Made by a program: the position numbers and the translations under genes. A stretch of 64,000 nt of DNA, from assembly GCF_040412425.1 (NCBI RefSeq), contig NC_089763.1:52564587-52628586 (forward strand), given 5' to 3'. Shown here in pieces: positions 53,621 to 64,000 of the stretch. Source of the stretch: Macrobrachium rosenbergii (lineage: Eukaryota; Arthropoda; Malacostraca; Decapoda; Palaemonidae). The notes under the pieces are model-generated. The model made no database searches, was not told the origin of the DNA, and saw only the letters and a program-made list of their open reading frames with translations. Numbering within the stretch: the stretch's first letter is position 1; every line of letters begins with the position of its first letter.

Positions 53621-54001
53621 AACAAGCAAAAAATGCGCCGAAGTTTCTTCGGCGCAATCGAATCTTCTGTACAGCCGCTACAGCGTATAATCAAGGCCAC
53701 TGAAAATGGATCTATCTTTCGGTGGTTTCGGTATAATGCTTTATGAGCCGCGGCCCATGAAACTTTAAGCACGGCCCAGGTGGTTTCCTATCCTATATAG
53801 TTGCCATAAGCACGATTATAGCTAACTTTAACCTTAAATAAAATAAAAACTACTGACGCTAGAGAACTGCAATTTGTTGTTTGATGACTGGAGGGTGGAT
53901 GATCGTTACCAATTTACAACCCCCTAGCCTCAGTAGTTTTTAAGATCTGAGGGCGGACAGAAAAAGTGCGAACGGACAGACAAAGCCGGCACAATAGTTT
54001 T
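53621..54001 (+). mobile_element. Multi-hairpin repeat, copy C
   Basis: A near-complete copy. The first hairpin is perfect: TGCGCCGAAG and CTTCGGCGCA around a TTT loop (53634-53656). The second hairpin (ccactg...cggtgg) has one mismatch. The catgaaactttaagcacggcc block, the central palindrome (shortened by a deletion near 53880) and the agatctgagggcggacag right end follow. It ends ggcacaatagttttt. Confidence 0.9.
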
Positions 54002-55784
54002 TGTGTACATAAAAATAAAAATGGTTTCGAAAACGACCTGGGCAAAAAAGATGGGACAAATGTGGCTTTTGGAGGGGAATATCTCTTGATGATGATCGTG
54101 AAGATAGCTCATAGTTTAGCTAATGGGAGAGGGTGATGAATGGGAGGGGAGGAAGAGAGAAAGATTGAGGATAAGCACGATGCCAGATGGAAAATAATAA
54201 AGGGATAGTAAAGGAGGGGCTGTCGAGTCGTCAGTAGAAAGATCAGTCTGCAGGCCATTTCCACTAATTTGGATGATTTCGAGTACTTTGAGTGTCGCTT
54301 AAATGTCACGTACTATCCGTCACTTTCCTTCGCTGTGGTAGTTTTTGTGGCTTTGTTTTTGCTGTGTTATTCTTTACTTATAAATGATTTTAAATGATTT
54401 ATCTTATTCTTCGCTCTCATCTTGACTGTTGTGTTACCATTAATAGTCGGTTTGTTCTCATTGGTGATTCTAGTTATCTTGCGTTTCTCTTCTCTCACGC
54501 ATACTTAATCATCATTTACACTTTTTGTCTCCTTATGCCTTGCATTCTTTCTCTCACCGGCTCATTTTCTATCAATTTTACCCAGTATTATTTTATGCTG
54601 CCACCTTTCTCTACCTTTCACTCTCTGATGTCTTGAATGCGCACCATGTCTGTTCATCTGTTTTAATGTAAAGTTAAGAAGTCTGTGGTTACTGTGGTCT
54701 CGATTTCACTGATCCACAGTCAGGACGATGGCAGGGAAATCATAAATGAAATTGACTTTTTTTTCCCTTGTGAAAAGCTGTATGTACAGACCAATTTGCA
54801 ACTGGCCAAGTGAAGCCGTTTTGGAGGATAATACGGATATGCTAACAGAGACAAGCGCAGACACCCACACACGTTTGTGTGTGCCAGTGTTTCAGTGTGT
54901 ATGTGTGTGCTAGCGGGCAAAATGTTGCAGTGATCATTATCTCTTTTTCTCTTAAGAGTCACTCCTTGTTCGGGGAAAAGGCTTAATTATCTACAGTGTA
55001 TATATATATAATATAATATATATATATTATAGATTTATATTATATATATAATATATATATATTACATATATATGTATGTGTGTGTGTCTTTGTGTACATC
55101 TGATTCTAAATTGATTTTTTTCTTGAATCATTGCAGTATTTGTCACTATAATAATTTAAATCCAATAGCAATTTAGCAAAGGGTTATACCCCCGATAAAT
55201 ATCATATAGACTAACCCTATAATTACGGTGATCGGTTCCTGTATGTATTCGATGTACTTGCTGGTTAATATCAATTCTAATCCACAAATCATAACCTTCC
55301 TAATTTGGAGGGAATTTTTATGGCTGTGTGGAACACGTGTGCTCATCACACTTGAAACTGATTTGGAATGAAATACTGATAATGTTTGTGTACAGTTTAT
55401 CAGCATTTTCACTAACACGACTCTTCCTTCGCAATGGCAGAGCGTAAAAGACAGTGTTCTTAATCCTGTAGCTACTGGCTTCCCTTCGCTACATACAATT
55501 GTCCTCTGCATTTGTTATTTAGTAATTTAATCTTCTTTCATTCACATTCATTTATTTTACACCTAAATTCCCATAAAAGCATTTACACCTTACCTACATA
55601 GACAATGCACATGATTCACCTGCTGTATATATAGAATATAAAATATGAAAAAAAAGATGATAGAATAAAAAAGAGAAGCAGGCGGTGTCGAAAAGGCGAA
55701 GCCGGAAGAAGAAGAAAAAGCAGAAGAAGAAGAGGTTAGAAACTTTATGAAATTTTCCAAGATATGTCGTGAAAGAACGTGATG

Positions 55785-55788
<4 letters not shown>
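54002..55788. other. Unannotated DNA
   Basis: Short AT runs lie near 55000-55070. Open frames at 54109-54962 and 55173-55511 show no family resemblance. Confidence 0.3.

Positions 55789-55859
<71 letters not shown>
55789..55859. repeat. (TC)n microsatellite
   Basis: About 35 TC units. Confidence 0.97.
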
Positions 55860-55860
<1 letters not shown>

Positions 55861-56090
55861 GCCGAGCAATTTCTCTTTACCTTTGATTTAAAGGTTTGCT
55901 TCAATTTTCCAGGCCACGCGTGATGTCTTTTGTCCATGCTTGGAATTTTTCCCTTTCTCGACAAAATTGAAGACTGAGCATGTGGGGACACATACATACA
56001 CACGTACATAGATACGTACATAAAATAGTATTCACAGTCATATATATATATAGATACATACGTACACACTTACGTATAGACACACAAAAA

Positions 56091-56206
<116 letters not shown>

Positions 56207-56539
56207 CACAAATCTTTGATATGCATTTATGTATAATTCATGAAATATATTTTCCTTCTCCCTGTTCATTAAAGCAAAATATTTCTTCTCGTGAAGCCTT
56301 TACAAAATGCACAAACTTTTGTATGATTCTATCCGTTCGGTAGAATGGTGGTAGCCATACATGTGGATGGACAAAGGACCAGCATTTTTTCTTTTCCTCA
56401 TGCAATATTGGTGTTGTTTGAAGCCCACGGAAACAATATCCGGAGAGAGAAATATGTTTCCTTTTGTGCCTGTTTCGTCAAGGATTTTCGTGCATATGTA
56501 TGCATATTTCATGCACGTGTGTTTGTACATTTTATGTCG

Positions 56540-57000
56540 TAAGTTTGAATATACGTTAGTATATTGGGTTGTTCTATCTTGGTGTAAACTCTTTTTGGGT
56601 TATGGTTAATTGGTTGTATATTTTTGATTTGGTTATATAGTTTTATATATTGTAATAGTGGTATGGGTACTTGTTTGGATTCTTTCCTGTAGTTTTATGG
56701 CTTTATATTTGAAAAAATTAAGTTTATATATGAAATGGCTACATAGCTGTAAGCTTTAACAAGGTCATACAGTTGTATGTTCGAGTATGATTATCTGGTA
56801 GTCTGTGTGATTATAGCTATATGCTTGTCCGTTGGAATATGTTTTATAGTCATATATTTAGTTACCTCATTGTTTTTGTTTATTAGTTTGTTATATGGCT
56901 GTACAGTTAAGATAGTTCAATGGTTGTGTATTTGTTGATATTGGAATGGTTGTATATTTGGGTAGCTTTATATTTTAATGTTAGTTATTTGTTTACTTTT
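56540..57000. repeat. Decayed T-rich tandem-like region
   Basis: Loose recurrences of atggttgtatatttg and tatagttttata at irregular 30-40 bp spacing suggest an ancient minisatellite. The period is not clean. Confidence 0.35.
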
Positions 57001-58012
<1,012 letters not shown>

Positions 58013-58172
58013 CCAGTTTTCCATCCATAAAGAATATACAGTCTTGCAAATGAACTGTATACTGTCTATCTATCAATCTATCTATCTAGGCTATATATAT
58101 AACGTTATATAGATAGTATACAGTTCATTTGCAAGATTGAATATTCTTGCAATTGGGAAACTGGTTTTACAT
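58013..58172. repeat. Foldback repeat with ~65-bp arms
   Basis: Left arm aaccagttttccatcc ... cttgcaaatgaactgtatac pairs with right arm gtatacagttcatttgcaag ... gggaaactggtttt. The loop is short and rich in (CTAT)n. Compound microsatellites flank it on both sides. Confidence 0.8.
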
Positions 58173-58183
58173 GTATTACATAA

Positions 58184-58195
58184 TACACACACACA

Positions 58196-58252
<57 letters not shown>
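58184..58252. repeat. Compound (CA)n(CT)n microsatellite
   Basis: About 7 CA units then about 27 CT units. Confidence 0.97.
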
Positions 58253-58256
<4 letters not shown>

Positions 58257-58552
58257 GAGATTATGAGATTGTCCAGACGGAATCCTTAATCCTTTCAAAG
58301 GACTGAAGGCGCCCACACATTCGGGAGGACACGATCGGCAAAATCTCTTAAAAGTTCTGAATGACTTCATATAGTTTGATCTTAGTTTTATTTTCCTTGA
58401 GCACCGCATTCCATAACTCTCCCTTCAGTTTTCGATATCCATTCGCCGACGTTTAAGAAAGAATCTGGAAAAGTAAGGCAAGATAAGGAAAGATGGAATT
58501 AAAACGCGCTATAAACAACAATGAATCTCTTTCCTTACGTCGATCCCTTTTT

Positions 58553-58935
58553 AGTTTTCTGTAAAAGACTATTGGGATGTCCTTGTCTGTCCGTCCGCAC
58601 TTTTTCTGTCCGCCCTCAGATCTTAAAAACTACTGAGGCTAGAGGGCTGCAAATTGGTATGTTAATCATATACCCTCCAGGCATCAAACGTACCAAATTG
58701 CAACCCTCTAGCCTCAGTAGTTTTTATTGTATTTAAGGTTAAAGGTAGCTATAATCATGCGTCTGGCACCGCTATAGATACCAACAACACAGGCCACCAC
58801 CGGGCTATGCCTGAAAGTTTCATGGGCTACGGTTGAGAGTTTCATGGGCCGTGGCTGAGAGTTTCATGCAGCATTATACGCTGTACCGAAAGCTCGATTG
58901 CGCCGAAGAAACTTCTGCGCGTTTCTTACATGTTT
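58553..58935 (-). mobile_element. Multi-hairpin repeat, copy D
   Basis: A minus-strand copy. On + it runs from agttttctgtaaaagactat through the tgtccgtccgcactttttc block, the central palindrome (ctactgaggctagagggctg ... ccctctagcctcagtag), and the aaggttaaaggtagctata block. It ends with the gcgccgaagaaacttctgcg hairpin, which has a 1-bp break. A 22-bp unit (gagagtttcatgggc...) is tandemly triplicated at 58813-58870, where other copies have one. Confidence 0.9.
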
Positions 58936-59901
58936 ATTTTTTGTTATCGAAGTTTCTTCATGCTTCTACTCCAGAAGTGTTATTGGTGGTGATTGTGTAA
59001 TCTGGACTTTGGCCTCAAGAAAATATTGTAATATAAGGAGTAAGGAGTTATGAATCTGATATAAACACTAATGCAGTTTGTTTCTTTTGCTCTCTCTCTC
59101 TCATATTTTCACTGTGGTTGTCGCATATTTTTTTTTTTATTTTTTTATTCTCCAGCAGCAAAATCATTCTTGTTTTTCTTTTCTCGTCTTTGGTATCCTA
59201 TTAATTATTCTGTGATCCCTCATAACCTCGCTATGAGTGGGTTGTTCTAGTGGTTCTGCCCTGTGCAACACAGTAGGATTCATACTACAAGGGCAGTCAG
59301 AGATTGCCGGCCTACGCTGATGTGATTAGTCTAATTGCTCAAGCAATTTACATCTAGTACGTTTTTCAGTTCATGCTAGGACGCAACTGTTATCCAAAAA
59401 TTGTACGTCTTTTACGTCTGCTATAATAATTGCCAAATATTCGAATTATTAGTGTTTTCTTCTACAAGCAGCAGGAAACTGTCATTTATTTTTGAGTACC
59501 CATTATTGACAGTTACAATCAGCCAAGTGTTAATAAACTTATCTTTAGTCTTTACTTAATTCTGTTACAGCAACAGTAGTAGAGATAATAGTATTCTTGG
59601 CTGAGGCAAGAAATCAACACAGCGATTTATATTCATGTAGACTGGCAGTAACATGGAATAACTGGTGATGCTTTAAAATGTCTCCAATCATTGAAAAGGC
59701 ATAATCTGAAATGATGTCAGAAATGTTCTCGAATATTTTTTTTACGGAATATTTGGTGATACAGGAAAAAAACCAGATATTCCCTTGATTTCTTCTTGAA
59801 AAGTTTGCTAAAAAGTCATTTTAGGTTTATCAAAGTATTTCCAAAACTCTGCGAAAAGTTTGTAAAGTTATTGGTAAAGTTATTTCTCATTCGAAGAAAC
59901 G

Positions 59902-59905
<4 letters not shown>
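58936..59905. other. Unannotated DNA
   Basis: A weak tRNA-like head (ttctagtggttctg, then aggattcatac) lies near 59243-59290 but is not convincing. Nothing else was recognised. Confidence 0.3.
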
Positions 59906-59969
<64 letters not shown>

Positions 59970-59981
59970 ATTCGAAGAAAC

Positions 59982-60057
<76 letters not shown>
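59880..60057. repeat. Duplicated unit plus two (TC)n arrays
   Basis: The sequence ttctcattcgaagaaacgtt occurs twice (about 59883 and 59965), each time directly followed by a long TC array (59906-59965 and 59987-60057). The array and its flank were duplicated together. Confidence 0.9.
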
Positions 60058-60059
<2 letters not shown>

Positions 60060-61640
60060 CCCGTGTCTACAGTTGTGATGCATGGAAAAGGTTGGAATAT
60101 TATGAAGGTTTGTCATTGTCGGCAGTGGAAATAATTCTTCATATTCTAAGGTAACCGAGTTTTTCTTCTTCGATATATGAGGCCCCGAGAATGGAGAGGC
60201 GTCCGGGTTTCTTTTTTTATCCAATATTACCATTCTTGTTACAAATAGATTTTATCTAGAAACTTAATAAAATGGATAATCCTGTTATAACCATATTAAG
60301 CTGACTTTTTCACTTAAAATTTTGAATTATAATAACACATGTTGTGCTGAATCTAAAATAATTTATTCTTTAACAGATTGTTTTTATTTGTCAAGATAAT
60401 AATTAACTTTCTTCTCTTGACATGTTTAAATGTTATCCTTATCCATTTCCTGTCCAGCAGCTGTCTTACTGAGTTGGTGTCTTGTTCAACATTCGCACAT
60501 TGATATGTACATGGCAGTGCACCAGATTGGAAAGTTAGGAAACTCGACCAAGAAATGAAATGAAGAGGGACAGAAGGAATCCTCTTTCTGTATGATACGA
60601 TTCCTATGATGTGGAATAATAGTTTTGCAGGCCTGCATTTTTTGTGCTATTCGTTATTTTGCTGCGTACAGAAAATATACTTTCTGGCTCTCAGGAACAT
60701 ATATTGACTGGCTTAAGTCATTGTTAGCAGAAATATAAATAATAACGCAGTATTTGCAAACTCTATCCCTGTTTCTCCTTTGCACGTTGAGAGAGACTAT
60801 AGGAACAGTAGCAGTGTTCCGATAATCTTGAAGTGTTGCGTCGTAGACCCGTGGGTTTACTGCAACTGGGTCTTGAGGTATTTCACGTCTAAAAAATCAG
60901 CTTCTAATTTGGTGAATATTTCAAATGCCAACCGTGAGCTTTTTGAGAACGTTAATCGTCTAAAATGAAGCAGATTCTTGGGAAGGTTTTAAAAGGCTTC
61001 ACACCTAAAAACATTACACATTTCGCTTTTGTGGAAAAGTACTTGCGTTTTGTTTGACAGACACGTAGCCTGATGCTAATATTGAATCGAATATTGCCGG
61101 CAGAATTTATTCATTTACTTGATTAAATTCCACCAACGAAGATAGGAAGTCATCATTTTCTGCAGTTTCAGTATTTCATAACGATTACCCAAGACTGCGA
61201 TGAAGTTTTGGGAAGTGAATGAAAAATGTGCTATTTTTCAAAATCTGGCACACACATTTGTTATAGTCTGGTCTATAAAGGCAAAGAAAACGGTATTTAT
61301 AAAATTCGTAGAAAATGGGATGTTTGCAGTTTTTAGTGGGTGCCCCACTAATATGAGGCACGATCTGGAGATGTCATGAAAATAACGGAAAGTTAACTTC
61401 GGAGAAGCGGAGAAATCAGCAAACACAGTACATTCGTAGCCAAAGCGGCAATAAATTACTGATGGGAAAAATTATTGGAAGGAGTAGCTCTACCATCGGT
61501 AGTATCGGTACTGCAGTAATAAACAAATGAAACAGGCACAAAGGCTGAAAAGAGGAAACGTGATAGCGAGAGAAATGTTAGGAACGCCTAGAAATGCCTC
61601 GGTGTGTTCAGTACATTAAGGGGAGAGAGAGGTATTCCTG
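60058..61640. other. Unannotated DNA
   Basis: No gene or repeat family recognised. Confidence 0.35.
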
Positions 61641-61649
61641 AAATGAATA

Positions 61650-62340
61650 CGAGAATTATGCGTGGAAAAATACAGTTTATGAAGAGTGTAGAGTAAATGG
61701 AAAATAGTTTGCTCAAAAGTTTTTGAGAATAAGTGAAAGAGGATGGGAACAATGAATGAATGACATGTAGGAATTATATGGAGAGATGGCTATAGATGAA
61801 ATAATATTCAGGACGATGAGGAAAGGGAAAGTAAGGAAAAATAGAGTAACGGATGATGAAAACTGGAAGGAAGAGGTCAACAGCACGAGTAGTGTAGAAG
61901 TCTATAGGTAAAGGAAAACAGAAATGAGAAGATAGAATTTATGATAATGGGTCATCATCAGTTACTCTTGACCGAGCTAGAGCAAATGAACTACCCCAAA
62001 ACAATAAGGAAAGGTCTGGAAGAGGACGTATGGCATGAGCGTTATCTGGGGCAGAGGAAGCTCTTACCACCTCATACTGAAGTACAAGGAGCTAAGTAAA
62101 GAAAGGCAGAGAACTAAAGAGCTACAACAGCCATATCAGGAAAGTGAGAAAAACTAGGAAGCTTCCAGTGTACAAAAGAAAGAATAGAAGAGAAGAAAGA
62201 CACGTTACACGGAATTTGGAAGACAAGAAACAAGAAACTACAAGAGCTCAGAAACACGGGCGCAAGAGCACAGGAAATGACCTGAACTGATACAGGAGGT
62301 ATCAAAACTGCCGAATCAGAATATATGGCCAATCATTTGA
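61650..62340 (+). pseudogene. Degenerate LINE ORF2 C-terminal relic
   Basis: In broken + strand frames the region reads RDEWRND-like and FYDNGSSSVTLDRARANELP. Next comes a remnant of the zinc-finger block (ALSGAEEALTTSY where elements have C-x-LCG.EEE.L.HF), then ELQQPYQESEKN. The order YDN-SSV-L-RAR-N-LP then Cys/His block is typical of some LINE ORF2 ends. The cysteines are lost, and frameshifts and stops are frequent. The clade cannot be assigned by eye. Confidence 0.5.
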
Positions 62341-62820
62341 CGGTCGCATAGGCTAACGTTTTGATAATGTGACGTCATGTTGGAGAAACGATTTATTCCT
62401 TATAAATTTATGATAGATTCCAAAGATTTAATGAAATACTGTTGTAGTGGCGCAAAGAATTGGTGTTGGTTTCATGTATCAAAAAAGGTTTCTTATACTG
62501 TGTGTGGGTATTAAAAGCTTTTCCTGTAGTTAAATCATAATGCTGTTTATAGAAGCATATTAACGGATTTAATCTTAGGTCATATTGGTAAATGTTGATT
62601 TACCCACAGAATTTTTACCTTAATGTAGTATAACCAGCCGAAGATCTTACTTATACATATTTTCATACGGATTTTCGTGCCATAGTAATAAATGGTGGAT
62701 ATTTGATAGAAAATTGACTATCTTTACAGCTGGTGGCCGATTTTGACTATTAGGGACCTTAAGTTTGGTCAATTATGGTTGACTTTCTCGTTTGTTAATT
62801 GAAGAAATACTGTGTGTAAC
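62341..62820. other. Unannotated DNA
   Basis: No gene or repeat family recognised. Confidence 0.35.

Positions 62821-62916
<96 letters not shown>
62821..62916. repeat. Compound (GT)n(GA)n microsatellite
   Basis: About 12 GT units then about 36 GA units. Confidence 0.97.
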
Positions 62917-62919
<3 letters not shown>

Positions 62920-63151
62920 AAAAATTGAAACTTAATGACTCATCACTTTTATTGATGAACCTAACTACATTAATAATGACTTATAATCGTAATAAATCAG
63001 GTTAGTCAGAATTCGGCCGTTTGAACCGTATGGGGACAAATGTCATTAAAATGATGAAATCAAAAGATTCTTTTTCCATGGGCAAATTTGGGTATACGCG
63101 GTAGTGATGTAACATTGCTAAATATGGAGAAGGCGTTTTGAATATTAGCAG

Positions 63152-63153
<2 letters not shown>

Positions 63154-63189
<36 letters not shown>

Positions 63190-63260
63190 GATGATGAACC
63201 CTATTCATATGGAAGTAGCTCACAGGGGCCATTGACCTTGAAATTCAAGCTTCTAAAGAA
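63154..63260 (-). mobile_element. LINE/SINE 3' tail copy with (TAA)n
   Basis: On the minus strand it reads agcttgaatttcaag, tcaatggcccctgtgagct and ccatatgaatagggttcatc. It ends in taataataa. This is the same tail as at 16550-16622 and 45317-45434. The upstream body (63260-63480) is not clearly the same SINE, so it may be another SINE or a LINE end. Confidence 0.65.
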
Positions 63261-63599
63261 GACGACGTTCATTAGGAAGTAAGAGAAAGGGGGTTTCTCA
63301 GCGGTTGATTTACGTAGATATAGCATGAGGAAGGGATTGGAATTGTCCATTTTATATTGGACCTTTCAGGCTGAGTGAGTTACCGTCCTCTTAGGCTTTC
63401 AGATAACACCCGTTAGGGCACTGCATCGCACATATTGTGGACCGCATTCCTTGGACTTGGGGCTTCTCTAACACTTTTCTCATACCTCGTGGGTTTGGAG
63501 TTTAATCCCTGCTGCCGTTTTTCTAGCTAGTACTGCAAGGAGGTGTCTTTTAGCTTATTTGCACCGACGGCTTTTAAAGGACAACACATCTTGTGGAGG

Positions 63600-63654
<55 letters not shown>

Positions 63655-63681
63655 GTTATTATTATTATTATTATTATTATT
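63600..63681. repeat. (ATT)n microsatellite
   Basis: About 27 ATT units with one ATTGTT interruption, ending 34 bp before multi-hairpin copy E. Confidence 0.97.
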
Positions 63682-63715
63682 CGCAATATGGAAGAATTTT
63701 TCGGACCAAGATGAA

Positions 63716-64000
63716 ACAAGTAAAAAATGCGCCGAAGCTTCTTCGGCGCAATCGAGTTTTCTGTACTGCCACTACAGAGTATAACCAAGGCCACCGAAAA
63801 TAGATCTATCTTTCGGTGGTCTCGGTATAATGCTGTATGAGTCGCGGCCCATGAAACTATAACCATGGCCCGGTGGTGGCCTATCCTATATCGTTGCCAG
63901 AAGCACGATTATGGCTAACTTTAACCTTAAATAAAATAAAAACTGCTGATGCTAGAGGACTGCAATTTGGTATATTTGATAACTGGAGGGTGGATGATCA
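63716..64000 (+). mobile_element. Multi-hairpin repeat, copy E (cut by window end)
   Basis: The left part of the family is well preserved. The first hairpin is perfect, TGCGCCGAAG and CTTCGGCGCA around a CTT loop (63728-63750). The second, CCACCGAAA ... TTTCGGTGG (63791-63819), is perfect at its base. The catgaaactataaccatggcc block and the left half of the central palindrome follow. The window ends inside the palindrome loop. Confidence 0.9.

Noticed and set aside
59243..59300. tRNA-like A box and B box (ttctagtggttctg, aggattcatac)
   Set aside because: The B box is poor and no cloverleaf or repeat copy is visible.

Overview
This 64 kb window is animal nuclear DNA, almost certainly from a decapod crustacean. 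It is AT-rich and very rich in microsatellites: long (AT)n, (GA/CT)n, (CA)n, (TAA)n and compound arrays occur every 1-2 kb. It carries Penelope-like elements (PLEs), a Gmr1-type Ty3/gypsy element, several non-LTR fragments, SINE-like repeats and foldback elements. There is no bacterial-type gene layout, and most short ORFs are translated microsatellite or random open frame. A prawn or shrimp type genome is my best guess, from general familiarity with the repeats rather than any search.

Layout. 1-1340: a GC-richer stretch with no recognised gene. 2084-2437: a Tigger/pogo-like MITE. 5016-5245: a short tandem array. 6682-6860: the best host-gene evidence, two small coding exons on the + strand joined by a 116-nt intron; the rest of the gene was not found. 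9.9-11.3 kb: a (GA)n array, then a decayed 42-bp minisatellite that reads as a 14-residue hydrophilic repeat on the minus strand. 11553-11799: a second MITE. 13.96-15.10 kb: a PLE reverse-transcriptase relic beside a 758-bp inverted repeat with 283-bp arms. 16.4-16.6 kb: a tRNA-headed SINE. 17.86-20.57 kb: two PLE 3' ends in inverted orientation around a broken RT, with a multi-hairpin repeat nested inside. 21-27 kb: microsatellites, hairpins and a GC-rich dispersed repeat. 28.0-33.2 kb: a decayed minus-strand Ty3/gypsy-like element in the order gag-PR-INT-RT-RH. 33.8-34.1 kb: a third PLE RT relic. 34-43 kb: mostly microsatellites, decayed minisatellites, one multi-hairpin copy and one 303-bp SINE-like copy. 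43.8-46.9 kb: two LINE 3' fragments, a second GC-rich repeat copy and the second 301-bp SINE-like copy. 47-64 kb: sparse sequence with foldbacks, three more multi-hairpin copies, a LINE relic at 61.65-62.34 kb and a shared LINE/SINE tail at 63.15 kb.

How the pieces relate. The window looks like a graveyard of retroelements. Three patterns stand out. A roughly 390-bp repeat family with several internal perfect or near-perfect hairpins occurs five times. A SINE and a LINE share the same 3' tail ending in (TAA)n, which suggests a mobilisation partnership and explains several TAA microsatellites. The Ty3/gypsy element has integrase upstream of reverse transcriptase, the Gmr1 arrangement. No autonomous element here looks intact. 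All identifications are by eye; identities and family names need alignment.
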